This document shows, piece after piece, positions 41,600 to 49,888 of a stretch of DNA of 64,000 bases (its first letter is position 1; the number at the start of each line of letters is the position of its first letter). The position numbers and the translations under genes were made by a program. The notes below the pieces were generated by a model. That model saw only the letters and a list, made by a program, of their open reading frames with translations, had not been told where the DNA came from and did no database searches. Origin of the DNA: a virus; IMG/VR virus record IMGVR_UViG_3300036790_000048, positions 1 to 64,000 of that record; one strand, written 5' to 3'.

Positions 41600-42299
41600 C
41601 CCGGCCCCTCGCCGCCCGCGCCAGCGCCTCGTGCACCGCCAGCACGCCCTGCTGCTGCAGCACCGTCACCTCTTCCGGTGCCATCCCCATCGTCTCAGCC
41701 GCCTGCCGCACTGTCATCCCGTAGTAGAAGGTCAGGCACATGCTGAACTGCGTCGCCAGCGGCATGCCCTCCATGACCTGCACCGCCCCCGCCAGCAGGT
41801 CGTCCACCACCGCGTGCGACTCGGTGTCCGCCGCGTCGGTGACGTCGTGCTCGATGGGGTCGAACCCGACCGGCCGCCTGTTCATGGCGGCCAGGGTGTC
41901 GTTCACCTGCTCGCGCGTCAGCCCGCTGCCCTCCGACAGCTGCGCCTCCGACGCGCCCTGGTCCTGGCCCGCCTCCCGCAGCGCGCGAGCGCGGTTGCGG
42001 ACGGTGCGCGACACCCAGTCCTGGCCGCGCATGTAGTCGAGGATGCTCCCGTTCATCCTACGCAGGCAGTACGCGCTGAAGTACCTCGTGCAGGAGGGGT
42101 CGTAGCCGTTCTTCTCGCAGTAGACCTCCCACCGCGCCGCCGCCTCGGTCAGCCCCTTGTAAGCCAGGCTGACCAGCTCCTCGAACTCCAGCACGTACGG
42201 CGCTCCGTGCCAGTGCCGCCACGCGACAGCCCGCGCCTGCACGATGAGCTGCTGCATCAGCTGGTCGATCGGCGGGTCGATGGGCTTCTCGTCAGGCAC
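41586..42299 (-). CDS. WhiG/FliA/SigB-like sigma factor
   Basis: 237 residues, the size of group 3 sigmas. Region 2: EFEELVSLAYKGLTEAAARW, then SAYCLRRMNGSILDYMRGQD, as in WhiG/FliA. Region 3 follows, and region 4 is YYGMTVRQAAETMGMAPEEV. A phage-borne group 3 sigma would reprogram host transcription, perhaps late. It lies beside a SNF2 helicase. Confidence 0.85.
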   Translation of the reverse strand: MPDEKPIDPPIDQLMQQLIVQARAVAWRHWHGAPYVLEFEELVSLAYKGLTEAAARWEVYCEKNGYDPSCTRYFSAYCLRRMNGSILDYMRGQDWVSRTVRNRARALREAGQDQGASEAQLSEGSGLTREQVNDTLAAMNRRPVGFDPIEHDVTDAADTESHAVVDDLLAGAVQVMEGMPLATQFSMCLTFYYGMTVRQAAETMGMAPEEVTVLQQQGVLAVHEALARAARGRDELP

Positions 42300-44070
42300 C
42301 GGCCACCGCCCGCATCATCCACTCCGGGTCGTCGGCCCAGTCCCACTCGCTGGCCAGGGTGCCCGCGTCCAGCACCGCGGCGGACATCACCGCCTCGCCC
42401 GCCAGCATCTCGGCCATGGCCTTGTCCACCGGCGCGTCCTCGCACAGCAGCTGCTGCACGTAGACCGTCTCGTGCGCACTGGAGTCCCGCTTGATCCGCC
42501 CGATGAGCTGGCTCTGCCGCCCGGCGCTGACCGGCGGGTCGCAGATGACCAGCCGCCGAGCCTTCTGCAGGTTCAGCCCCATCCCGCCCGCGTCAGTGAT
42601 GAGGATGACGTTGGCCGCCCCGGAGTTGAACGCAGCGATGGCGTGCGCCTGCTCGCTCGCGTGCTGCTCCCCCCAGATCCGCACGTTGGCGATCCCGGCC
42701 GCCGTCAGGCGCGCTGACAGGTCCGCCAGCGTCGGCCTGAAGTAGTTGTAGACCACGACCGGCTCACCGCTCAGATCGCCGCTCAGCGCCTCCGTGACCC
42801 AATCCAGCTTGGCCGACTCACCGGTCCTGCCAGTATCGAGGGTGGCCAGCCCGCTCACGATCTGCCGCGCCCGCATGAACGCCGCCTGCGCCTCGGTGGT
42901 GCTGACCTTGTTCCCGGTCTGGTCCATCCGCGTGAGGACGCCCTTGCGCAGCTCCATGTACCGCAGCGCCTGCTCAGGCCCCAGCGTCAGCCAGACCTGC
43001 GAGGCGATAACGCCCGGCATCTGGATGTCATCACACTGGTCGGCCGTCCGCCGCAGCACCAGCGGCGCGATGCGCTGCCGGAACTCGGCCACCCGCTCCG
43101 GGTTGACGCCCTTCTCCTGCTCGGTGAACTTTGGGCCGGGCGTGATCCTGCTCAGCGGGAAGTGCGCGTCGGTCGGCCGCGCCGGGCACGGCCCGGACGC
43201 CTTTGTCTTGGAGTCCACCCACAGCTTGTTGGCGTGGTCGGCCACCAGGAACGCCTTGCACCACCGGCACCGCGTCGGCTTCAGCTTGGGCGTGTAGTAG
43301 ACCCGCTCCATGTTGACGTAGCGGTGCTGGAACTCCTGCCGCGAGCCGAGCGAGCTGCGCCAGCCGAGGATCGTGCCGAGGTCGTACAGCTGGGTCAGTT
43401 TCTTGTCCAGCGGCGTCGCGGTGGCGATCACCACCCGGTCGGCCTTGTCGCAGATTTCCTTTATCGTACGCGAGGTTTTGTTGGCGTTGCGCAGGCAGTC
43501 GATGTCGTCGCAGATGACCGTGCCGATGTCATGATGCGACAGCTGGTCGGCTCCCTTGGCCACCTTGGACGCCAGCATCTCCGGGCCGATCAGCGCCACC
43601 TCCCACTCATCGCGCGCCAGCTTGCGCCCGCGCTCGGCCGCCGTGCCGGTGACGGCGATGGTGATGAGGTCGGGGACCATCCGCGCCAGCTCGGCCTGCC
43701 ACTGCGCGATGGTGGCCGCCCGCGCGATGATCAGGCCCTTGCGCGAGTGCTGGGCGAAGGTGCCGATCTCGCCGTTCCCCAGCAGCAGCGACAGCAGCCC
43801 CGCGCACTGCACCGTCTTGCCCAGCCCGGTCGAGTCGAACAGCCCCGCCCGCGGCGTCAGGTACAGCCAGGTGATCCCGATGCGCTGGTGCCGCCGTGGC
43901 TTCACCCCGCACCGCCTGCACCCGGCCGTCAGCTCGGCGTGGGCCGGGCAGGGCCGGTCGTTCCACGGCTCCATGTGCGGCAGCTCTATATCGTAGCTGG
44001 ACTGCACGACGTTGGCGACGCCCTGCATCATGTCCGGCCGCATCCGCCTCGGGTCCAGCGCCGTCGTCAT
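42292..44070 (-). CDS. SNF2/DEAD-like helicase
   Basis: 592 residues. Walker A DSTGLGKT (79-86) and DDID (188-191) in place of DEAH, then motif III ATATP, and in the second RecA lobe TDAGGMGLNLQ and QLIGRIKRD (motif VI). A CPAHAELTAGCRRC cluster (41-54) sits just before the first lobe. SNF2 enzymes remodel protein-DNA complexes; in phages they accompany replication or recombination. ATG overlaps the upstream stop. Confidence 0.88.
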   Translation of the reverse strand: MTTALDPRRMRPDMMQGVANVVQSSYDIELPHMEPWNDRPCPAHAELTAGCRRCGVKPRRHQRIGITWLYLTPRAGLFDSTGLGKTVQCAGLLSLLLGNGEIGTFAQHSRKGLIIARAATIAQWQAELARMVPDLITIAVTGTAAERGRKLARDEWEVALIGPEMLASKVAKGADQLSHHDIGTVICDDIDCLRNANKTSRTIKEICDKADRVVIATATPLDKKLTQLYDLGTILGWRSSLGSRQEFQHRYVNMERVYYTPKLKPTRCRWCKAFLVADHANKLWVDSKTKASGPCPARPTDAHFPLSRITPGPKFTEQEKGVNPERVAEFRQRIAPLVLRRTADQCDDIQMPGVIASQVWLTLGPEQALRYMELRKGVLTRMDQTGNKVSTTEAQAAFMRARQIVSGLATLDTGRTGESAKLDWVTEALSGDLSGEPVVVYNYFRPTLADLSARLTAAGIANVRIWGEQHASEQAHAIAAFNSGAANVILITDAGGMGLNLQKARRLVICDPPVSAGRQSQLIGRIKRDSSAHETVYVQQLLCEDAPVDKAMAEMLAGEAVMSAAVLDAGTLASEWDWADDPEWMMRAVAGA

Positions 44071-44216
44071 CCGCCCCTCACCTCCACCAGGTGCAGCGTG
44101 TCCTCACCGTGGTAGTGCTGCGTCAGCCAGGTGCGGTCGAACGGCTGCCACCCGGCCAGCGCCCGGTCAGTCGGCTCGACCGTCATCAGCATGACCACCG
44201 CCTTAGTGCTGTTCAC
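44067..44216 (-). CDS. Hypothetical protein, 49 aa
   Basis: GTG start overlaps the upstream gene by 14 nt; its stop overlaps the SNF2 start (ATGA). Beta-strand first (VVMLMTVEP), then LAGWQPFDRTWLTQHYHG. No family recognised. Confidence 0.55.
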   Translation of the reverse strand: MNSTKAVVMLMTVEPTDRALAGWQPFDRTWLTQHYHGEDTLHLVEVRGG

Positions 44217-44601
44217 CGATCTCCTCCACCGCCTCCGGGGGCAGCTTGATCACGTCCGGCAGCGGCACGTTCACGATGTTCCGGTCCAGCGACACCCCCA
44301 GCGCCCGGTCATGCAGGCTGGGGGTGTGCGCCTTGCACTGGCAGCTGCTGCCGCGCCGCCGCGGGCACCACGTCTCGTGGTCAGCCGGGTTGTAGCGCTC
44401 CTCTTCCCACACCATCAGCGCGCCCACGTCGGCGTGCTTCTCGCAGAACCACAGGCCGTTCTCGGTCCGCCAGTCGGTCGATGACCACCCCGCGTGCCGG
44501 GCCTCGTAGCGCGCCGCCAGCGCGGTGCCGCGGTAGGACATGAACTCCTGCCCGCAGTTGATCACGTCGCACTCGAAGAACCACAGGTGCGCTAGCGGCA
44601 T
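44203..44601 (-). CDS. Cysteine/histidine-rich hypothetical protein, 132 aa
   Basis: Several Cys and His residues in pairs (CDVINC, FCEKH, CQCK), consistent with zinc binding. No recognised family. Start ATG overlaps the previous gene by 10 nt. Confidence 0.6.
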   Translation of the reverse strand: MPLAHLWFFECDVINCGQEFMSYRGTALAARYEARHAGWSSTDWRTENGLWFCEKHADVGALMVWEEERYNPADHETWCPRRRGSSCQCKAHTPSLHDRALGVSLDRNIVNVPLPDVIKLPPEAVEEIGEQH

Positions 44602-44807
44602 GGCGCCCCCCGCGAATCGGGAGGGACGGTAAGCGGCTCAGCCACGCCCCTGCAAGCGCGGCCAGCAGTGCGCCGCCCCTCCCTCATCGCCGGTGCCCGG
44701 TACTTCAACGAGACCCTCCATGTGACGGCCGGAGTCGCGCAGACCGCCAGAACCTCGTCCAGGGCTATCCCCTGGCACCACACCCGGGCACACCACAGTG
44801 CTACCAC
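44592..44807 (-). CDS. Possible HTH-like protein, 71 aa
   Basis: GTG preceded by TGAG. CQGIALDEVLAVCATPAVTW resembles an HTH, then a basic stretch (REGRRTAGRACRG). Codon content is less convincing than neighbours. Confidence 0.4.
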   Translation of the reverse strand: MVALWCARVWCQGIALDEVLAVCATPAVTWRVSLKYRAPAMREGRRTAGRACRGVAEPLTVPPDSRGAPCR

Positions 44808-44808
44808 C

Positions 44809-45006
44809 TCAGCGCCCGGCCGACGCGTAGACCGGCTGCCCGGCTTCCAGGCCCGCGTACGACAGCCAGCGCACGCCGCCGTCCGCGGCGTAGCTGAACG
44901 ACCTATCGGGGAAGTGAGCCAGGTCGTCAAGAATGTCCTGCGCCTCGTTCGCTCCGCGCCCGGAGTCCGTCAGCGCCTCGCGCGCCTGACGCCATGACAT
45001 GCCCAT
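44809..45006 (-). CDS. Hypothetical protein, 65 aa
   Basis: ATG with GGTGGGGAC upstream. Helical start (SWRQAREALTD) and beta-rich end. No family recognised. Confidence 0.58.
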   Translation of the reverse strand: MGMSWRQAREALTDSGRGANEAQDILDDLAHFPDRSFSYAADGGVRWLSYAGLEAGQPVYASAGR

Positions 45007-45021
45007 GTCCCCACCCTGCAG

Positions 45022-45168
45022 CTAAGTCCCGTCCTCCACTTTACCGTCCTGCGACAGCTCCAGGTCGGCCACCCGGTCCTCCAGCTCCGCCATCGACTTC
45101 TCGAGGTCACGCACCCGCCTCCGCAGCGCCAGCACCTCAGACCCCTTGGCCACGTAGACCTGCTTCAC
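45022..45168 (-). CDS. Coiled-coil microprotein, 48 aa
   Basis: Heptad-like pattern (EVLALRRRVRDLEKSMAELE) with GTG overlapping the upstream stop. Suggests a dimerising leucine-zipper-type helix. Confidence 0.58.
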   Translation of the reverse strand: MKQVYVAKGSEVLALRRRVRDLEKSMAELEDRVADLELSQDGKVEDGT

Positions 45169-45404
45169 AAGACCTGCCTCCCCGCCCGGTTCCCCACCGG
45201 CTTGCCGTTGATCTTCCGGAGCACGACCGCGGCCTCTGTCCCGTCCCGCTTCCTGCACGCCCCGCACCGGATGTCCCCGGACATCAGCGCGGCCACGTGG
45301 ATGGCCCCGTGCTCCCTGCACAGAGCAGCATAGCCCTTGTGCCCGTGGCGGCACTCCCACTCCACCGTCACCGTCGCGTTGGCCGTGCACAGGCAGGCCG
45401 TCAT
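45165..45404 (-). CDS. Zinc-binding protein, 79 aa
   Basis: ATG at 45404 overlaps the upstream stop (ATGA). ECRHGHKGYAALCREH and CGACRKRDG give two metal-binding halves. No recognised family. Confidence 0.62.
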   Translation of the reverse strand: MTACLCTANATVTVEWECRHGHKGYAALCREHGAIHVAALMSGDIRCGACRKRDGTEAAVVLRKINGKPVGNRAGRQVL

Positions 45405-45661
45405 CGCCACAGCACCAGCCATCTCCTCAGGTCGGACGGGTGCGCGGCCGGGCGGATGTGGTCAGCGCACATCGACCACGGCAGCGGGTGGCCGGAGTAG
45501 TGCGCGCGCAGCTCGCCCAGCGCCGGGTGATGGCACCCAGCGTACTCGCACCAGTCGCTGGTGCCCGGCGTCCGCTTCCCGTCCGGCAGCCGCTCGCGCT
45601 GCCTCTCGTCCGGATGGCTGCGCCCGCACGCGGGGCAGTCGTGCCGCCTCACCGGTCCCAT
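45401..45661 (-). CDS. Zinc-binding protein, 86 aa
   Basis: ATG at 45661. CPACGRSHPDERQRERLPDG, then DWCEYAGCHHPA and SMCADH supply several Cys/His ligands in an HNH-like or ribbon pattern; a true HNH catalytic Asn is not clear. Confidence 0.6.
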   Translation of the reverse strand: MGPVRRHDCPACGRSHPDERQRERLPDGKRTPGTSDWCEYAGCHHPALGELRAHYSGHPLPWSMCADHIRPAAHPSDLRRWLVLWR

Positions 45662-45957
45662 GCCCGCCGCGCCCCCTCCTGATCCAGCCGCGCCTGCGCC
45701 AGCCAGCCGAACGGGTAGGCCGAGATCGTCGTGGACCTCTCGTCCGGCAGCCGCGTGTCCCGCCAGCATACCGAGAACCCCGTCACCCGGTCACCCGGCG
45801 AGCGCACCAGCTCCCAGCACCCGCCGCAGTCGCGGCACAGGCCGGTGCCGTCCAGCGCCGTCATCTTCTCGAACGGGCAGAACCCCTCCGCCAGCATGGC
45901 CACCACCCGCTCCGCGGGCTCGCCGGGCGTGAACCACTCAGACGGCATCGGCCTCAC
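45649..45957 (-). CDS. Cysteine-containing hypothetical protein, 102 aa
   Basis: CRDCGGCWELV and FCPFEKM suggest zinc binding. GTGA overlap with the upstream gene. No family recognised. Confidence 0.58.
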   Translation of the reverse strand: MRPMPSEWFTPGEPAERVVAMLAEGFCPFEKMTALDGTGLCRDCGGCWELVRSPGDRVTGFSVCWRDTRLPDERSTTISAYPFGWLAQARLDQEGARRAWDR

Positions 45958-46265
45958 GATGACCTCTCAGGCCCGTTCCGCCCCCAGACCCGGAACATGG
46001 CGTCGTCCCCCAGCGCGCAGCACAGCTTCCCGGCCTCCGCCATCAGCACGTTGGCCTCAGCGAACGTCGTGCCCAGGGGAACGTGCGCGCTCCGCCAGGT
46101 GGCCATCACCTCCAGGCTGGCCGCGATGCCGTTGGCGTCGTAGAGCGGGCACGGTGCCCAGTGCCGCCAGCACCACTGGTCGTGCTCCCAGCCAGCCGGC
46201 TTGTACGGGATGAACTGCGAGAACCACAGCGCAGCCGGGTCCAGCTCACATCCTCTTGCCTCCAT
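45954..46265 (-). CDS. Hypothetical protein, 103 aa
   Basis: Tryptophan-rich start (HDQWCWRHWAPC) and a helical C-terminal half. No family recognised. Confidence 0.58.
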   Translation of the reverse strand: MEARGCELDPAALWFSQFIPYKPAGWEHDQWCWRHWAPCPLYDANGIAASLEVMATWRSAHVPLGTTFAEANVLMAEAGKLCCALGDDAMFRVWGRNGPERSS

Positions 46266-46809
46266 GCCGCCACCCCCTGGTCGCGTTGTACTCCAGCTTG
46301 CGATCGACCTCGGCCCGGAGGTCGATCCCGTAGACCTGCGCGTACCCGGCCAGGTGCCGGTAGAGCGTGGTCATCAGGCCCGCCACCTCAGCCTGGCTGC
46401 CGAACGTGTGCGCCTCGCCCGCCTTGACCGCCAGCCCGGTCAGGTTCCACATGGCCCCCATCAGCGACGCCCGCGTCCCCTCGACCGGTGCCCACGGCAC
46501 CCCGTTGGAGAGCTTGAACCCGAACAGGTGGCAGTCGTCCAGCAGCCGGATGAGGATGTCCGCGAACTCCGACCCGACCCCCTCGGGCTTAGGCGGCGGC
46601 TTGCCCTTGGCGTAGATCCAGCCCGGCTCGGTGGCGTCATCGAACCCCCACCTCCGCCACGCGTCGCACGCCTCGGCCATCTCGGTGACCAGCAGCATCA
46701 TCGCCTCAGCGAAGGTGGGGTCCTTCTCCTCCGGGTTGTCCCGCCAGCCGTTCGACACGTTGATCGCGTAGACGGCCTTGGTATACATGTCCAGGTCCAT
46801 CTGGGTCAC
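46246..46809 (-). CDS. MazG-like nucleotide pyrophosphohydrolase
   Basis: 187 residues. AEAMMLLVTEMAEACDAWRR gives the E-x-x-E helix of all-alpha NTP pyrophosphohydrolases, and GSEFADILIRLLDDC gives the second E-x-x-D helix, together binding Mg2+. Expected to act on non-canonical or excess (d)NTPs. GTG start overlaps the upstream stop; an ATG four codons later is an alternative. It pairs with the MazG-like gene at 5950-6483. Confidence 0.78.
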   Translation of the reverse strand: MTQMDLDMYTKAVYAINVSNGWRDNPEEKDPTFAEAMMLLVTEMAEACDAWRRWGFDDATEPGWIYAKGKPPPKPEGVGSEFADILIRLLDDCHLFGFKLSNGVPWAPVEGTRASLMGAMWNLTGLAVKAGEAHTFGSQAEVAGLMTTLYRHLAGYAQVYGIDLRAEVDRKLEYNATRGWRHGGKRM

Positions 46810-47303
46810 AAGCCCCGCACCTCCAGCTGCTCGATGTCCTCGTAGATGTAGACGATGAAGTCGGCGTCCAGGCACCCGCGGCAGACGCAGGACATCCCGT
46901 GCCACTTCACCCGCCACCGCTGTCTCTGTGAGCACCGCGTCTCCCACCGCGACGCAGCCCGGTAGTAGCGCTCCTCGGCGGTGTCGCCCGGATTCGGCTC
47001 CGGCAGCGGCTCGCAGAACTGCGCCAGCTCGTCCTGCGTCGCGAACGTGCCCGCGAACCCGTCCATCGCGACCGCGGCCAAGCCCATCTGCTCGGTCATG
47101 TGCGCGTAGTACTCCAGCTGGCTCTGCGCCGACGCAGCCGCGTGCGCCATGGTCATGATCTGCTCGTGCGACGGCAGCGCCGTAGACGCCGCCCACAGCC
47201 GGTCCGCGTCAGCAGCCTCCGTGAACGAGTCCGCAAGGCTAGCCCGCTCCCCGGCCGCCGCCAGCCGCGCATAGTCCCCGTAGTCGTACGGCTCCCCGCT
47301 CAC
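46806..47303 (-). CDS. Helical hypothetical protein with CxC-x2-C, 165 aa
   Basis: GTG at 47303 (GTGA). Mostly helical; a Cys cluster (SCVCRGCLD) occurs near the C-terminus. No recognised family. Confidence 0.58.
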   Translation of the reverse strand: MSGEPYDYGDYARLAAAGERASLADSFTEAADADRLWAASTALPSHEQIMTMAHAAASAQSQLEYYAHMTEQMGLAAVAMDGFAGTFATQDELAQFCEPLPEPNPGDTAEERYYRAASRWETRCSQRQRWRVKWHGMSCVCRGCLDADFIVYIYEDIEQLEVRGL

Positions 47304-47503
47304 CACCGCTCCCCCCTCGCCCGCTCCGTCATCGCGTCCCAGGTGTCCGACACCGCGAACCACAGCGCCATGCCCAGCATCGCGTCCGCCATGGCCAGGA
47401 ACCCAGCCACCGCCAGCGGCAGCATGAGGGCCGCGCAGGCGGCGTACGCGACCGCGAACACCGGGATCGACGCGACCACCGTCAGCCGCCACCAGAACCT
47501 CAC
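47300..47503 (-). CDS. Membrane protein, 67 aa
   Basis: Two hydrophobic segments (LTVVASIPVFAVAYAACAAL and LPLAVAGFLAMADAMLGM) and a polar C-terminus. The second of two tandem GTG codons (47503) overlaps the upstream TGA. Confidence 0.6.
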   Translation of the reverse strand: MRFWWRLTVVASIPVFAVAYAACAALMLPLAVAGFLAMADAMLGMALWFAVSDTWDAMTERARGERW

Positions 47504-47778
47504 CACAGTCTCGGCACCCTCTCGTCGTCCTCGGCGTCGCGCCCGCAGTCCGAGCACAGCCACCCGCCCTCGCCGTCCGACCTGATCCGGTCGCCCTCCC
47601 AGATCTCCCCGCCGCACGGGCCGGAGCAGTCGCCGTCCAGGCTGGCCGTGAACCACGGCCCCAGCGTGCCCCGCCCGTAACCCGACCTGCGGGGACCGAC
47701 CGTCGCGGGCTCAGCCCCGTGGCGCGGCGTGCAGTCCCCGCAGGTGGCTATATCGATCTCGTGCTTGCACTCAGGCAT
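47500..47778 (-). CDS. Zinc-ribbon protein, 92 aa
   Basis: Cys pairs ECKH, CGDC, then DCSGPCGGEI and WLCSDCG; the last two, with GDRIRSDGEGGW between, match a common actinophage ribbon. No enzymatic motif. Confidence 0.68.
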   Translation of the reverse strand: MPECKHEIDIATCGDCTPRHGAEPATVGPRRSGYGRGTLGPWFTASLDGDCSGPCGGEIWEGDRIRSDGEGGWLCSDCGRDAEDDERVPRLW

Positions 47779-48013
47779 CCGTGCACATCACCGCCATCAG
47801 CCGGTAAGCGCCGGTCAGGTCCACGATGTTGCGCAGGACCTGCAGCGCCTGCCACGGCTTGTCCAGCTCGATGTAGCGCGCCGCGTCCCTGATCACCGGG
47901 TCGGCCAGCTTGGGGTCCACCCCCATCACGTCCACCGCACAGTCGAGCGCCGCCACCTGGCGTATCGTCGGCACCGGCTTTCCCAGCGCGTTGAACTCCG
48001 TGTCCGCGCTCAC
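47771..48013 (-). CDS. Hypothetical protein, 80 aa
   Basis: GTG at 48013 overlaps the stop of the 32-aa frame. Helical (DPVIRDAARYIELDKPWQAL); no family recognised. Confidence 0.55.
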   Translation of the reverse strand: MSADTEFNALGKPVPTIRQVAALDCAVDVMGVDPKLADPVIRDAARYIELDKPWQALQVLRNIVDLTGAYRLMAVMCTDA

Positions 48014-48108
48014 TCGCCGTGCACCAGGCCGATCCGGTCGGGCCACCGCAGCGGCTCGCGCTCCTGCTTGTCCTCTTCGGCCTCAGGCGGCCGCTGGTCC
48101 GTTGTCAT
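48010..48108 (-). CDS. Candidate 32-aa acidic microprotein
   Basis: ATG directly after GGCGGAGG, GTGA overlap with the next gene, but ribosome-site spacing is short and it overlaps the upstream gene by 26 nt. Acidic (PEAEEDKQEREPL). Confidence 0.35.
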   Translation of the reverse strand: MTTDQRPPEAEEDKQEREPLRWPDRIGLVHGE

Positions 48109-48562
48109 CCTCCGCCCCCTCCGTGTTCATCCAGAACATCACCGGCACCCGCACCCGCTCGCCAGTGTCCGACAGGCACATCCGCAAGTGCGGCGCGACG
48201 CTGGACACTACCGCGTGGCGGTCCACGGTCGGCCGCCCCGTGTCGCACCCGCCGAACCGGAACGCCTGCCCCGGCTTCAGCCCCAGGCCAGTGCCCCACT
48301 CCCAGCCCTCTTCGGCCGCCGCCTCGGCCTGCGCCCCGCTCATCGCCGCCCGCACCGCACCAGGCGGCTGAGCGCGCCGGATCTTGTTCTCAGCCGACTT
48401 CTCGTCCCGCGTCCCGGCCGCGTAGCCGTGCCGCCACAGCTCGAACAGCACGTCGGCCGCGGTGCGCGACCCCTCCTGCTCGACCCCGAACTGCTGCAGG
48501 TTCCGCAGCGCCCAGCTGACCGCCGAGTTCATCTGCCGCCCCGTCTCGCCAGGGATGGTCAT
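48083..48562 (-). CDS. Hypothetical protein, 159 aa
   Basis: ATG at 48562 (TGATG). Helical N-terminal half (VSWALRNLQQFGVEQEG) and beta C-terminal half (ERVRVPVMFWMN). No family recognised. Confidence 0.6.
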   Translation of the reverse strand: MTIPGETGRQMNSAVSWALRNLQQFGVEQEGSRTAADVLFELWRHGYAAGTRDEKSAENKIRRAQPPGAVRAAMSGAQAEAAAEEGWEWGTGLGLKPGQAFRFGGCDTGRPTVDRHAVVSSVAPHLRMCLSDTGERVRVPVMFWMNTEGAEDDNGPAAA

Positions 48563-48672
48563 CAGTGAACCCCCCGCTCTCGCAGGTCCGTGCACCCAGG
48601 GCATCCGCACTCGCATGGCTTGGGGTAGCAGGCCTCCCAGTCGTGCCCGGTCCAGTCCGTCCAGGCCCTCAC
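48562..48672 (-). CDS. Cysteine-rich microprotein, 36 aa
   Basis: GTG overlaps the upstream stop. Five cysteines within the second half (ACYPKPCECGCPGC), a dense metal-binding or disulfide-prone cluster. Confidence 0.5.
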   Translation of the reverse strand: MRAWTDWTGHDWEACYPKPCECGCPGCTDLRERGVH

Positions 48673-48794
48673 GGCCTCTCCCCGCGGTCGAACTTCCAGC
48701 ACGCCCCGGCCGGGCACTCGCCGCAGCACCGCCGCTTGGGCCGCCTGCGCAGCAGCCTGGGCCATTTCATGTTGATGGTGATCTTGATCTTCAC
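48669..48794 (-). CDS. Basic cysteine-rich microprotein, 41 aa
   Basis: Arginine-rich (WPRLLRRRPKRRCCGEC) with four cysteines close together. GTG overlaps the upstream stop. May bind nucleic acid through a small zinc knuckle. Confidence 0.5.
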   Translation of the reverse strand: MKIKITINMKWPRLLRRRPKRRCCGECPAGACWKFDRGERP

Positions 48795-49252
48795 GGGTGC
48801 CACACCTCCGCCACCGTCCGCATCACATCGATGAACGAGTCGCCGCGGATGAACGTGAAGTCGGTGAACTGGGTCACCAGCGCGCAGTGCGTCTCCTCCA
48901 CCCGCATCGTGCCCCAGGGCGATTTCTTCATCACCATGTCCCGTTTCCGGGTCAGCTGCGCCGTCGTCAGCGACGATGACGCCAGCACCCCTACCTGATT
49001 CCCCAGGTCTATCCCGACCAGCACCCACTGCGGGCTCTGGTCGTACTCAGGGACCGCCGGGAGATCCCGCCGCACCTCGACCTCGCCGGGAACCGTCGCC
49101 GGGTAGCTGATGGGCTGCCCGCTGAACGAGACACCGTGCTCCCGGTCTAGCCGCGCTGGCGGGTTCGGGTCATGCGCTGCCATCCGGCACGGCCGGTGGT
49201 GCCCGCACGGGTTCGGCCCGCTGCTCCCGGCCTCGGGCATCGTCTCAGGCAT
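48791..49252 (-). CDS. Hypothetical protein, 153 aa
   Basis: Beta-rich (QWVLVGIDLGNQVGVLAS) with a Cys/His-containing N-terminus (PCGHHRPC). No family recognised. Confidence 0.58.
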   Translation of the reverse strand: MPETMPEAGSSGPNPCGHHRPCRMAAHDPNPPARLDREHGVSFSGQPISYPATVPGEVEVRRDLPAVPEYDQSPQWVLVGIDLGNQVGVLASSSLTTAQLTRKRDMVMKKSPWGTMRVEETHCALVTQFTDFTFIRGDSFIDVMRTVAEVWHP

Positions 49253-49688
49253 GCTGACGCCTCCAGTGCCGCCGGTAGGCAGCCTCGGTGCGGAACCGGG
49301 TGCCGGTGGCCCAGCCGGGCTTGAGGACGCCGCACGCCCAGTGGGTCACCCGGCCGTGCTCGGTCCGGTCCTCCGCCCACGGGCAGTAGAAGAACGTGCC
49401 CCCGCGCTCCGGTTCCGGCGGCTCCGCCTGCGTGGTGAACGGCGTCGTGCCCAGCAGCCGGGGCGGCAGCGGGTCCATCTCCGGGGGCGGCAGGATGTTC
49501 CGGTCGGGCGGCGCGAACCGCAGCAGCTTCCGCGACTTCACCCGGCTCATCACCGACATGGCCTGCGCCCGCTTGATCAGCGAGCTGATCTGCTCCGACG
49601 TCAGGTCCCCGACGTCGGTCAGCGGCTGCCCGTCCGGGCCGAACTTCTCGACCGCCTCAGTCTCGACCCCGTGCGATCCCTCTTCCAT
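49245..49688 (-). CDS. Hypothetical protein with C-terminal zinc-finger-like region, 147 aa
   Basis: ATG at 49688 (TGATG). LTSEQISSLIKRAQAMSVMS is helical; the last ~45 residues have FYCPWAED, WACGVLKPG and AYRRHWRRQH, a C-C-H-H finger. Confidence 0.6.
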   Translation of the reverse strand: MEEGSHGVETEAVEKFGPDGQPLTDVGDLTSEQISSLIKRAQAMSVMSRVKSRKLLRFAPPDRNILPPPEMDPLPPRLLGTTPFTTQAEPPEPERGGTFFYCPWAEDRTEHGRVTHWACGVLKPGWATGTRFRTEAAYRRHWRRQHA

Positions 49689-49888
49689 CAGCGCGCCTCC
49701 GTGACGTCGAAGTAGAACGGCGCGCGGTCGGCGTACACGACCCGCACCTGCATGTCCCATGGTGCCCGGCCAACCACGTCGATCCGCACCGGGTCCTTCG
49801 GCAGCAGCTCCCCGGCCAGCGGCTCGCCCGCCTCAATCTTGCGCCGGATGTCCCGCTCGACCGCCGCCTTGGCCTCATCCAGCGTCAT
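49688..49888 (-). CDS. Hypothetical protein, 66 aa
   Basis: Helix then beta hairpin (LDEAKAAVERDIRRKIEAG, then MQVRVVYADRAPFYFDV). No family recognised. Confidence 0.58.
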   Translation of the reverse strand: MTLDEAKAAVERDIRRKIEAGEPLAGELLPKDPVRIDVVGRAPWDMQVRVVYADRAPFYFDVTEAR

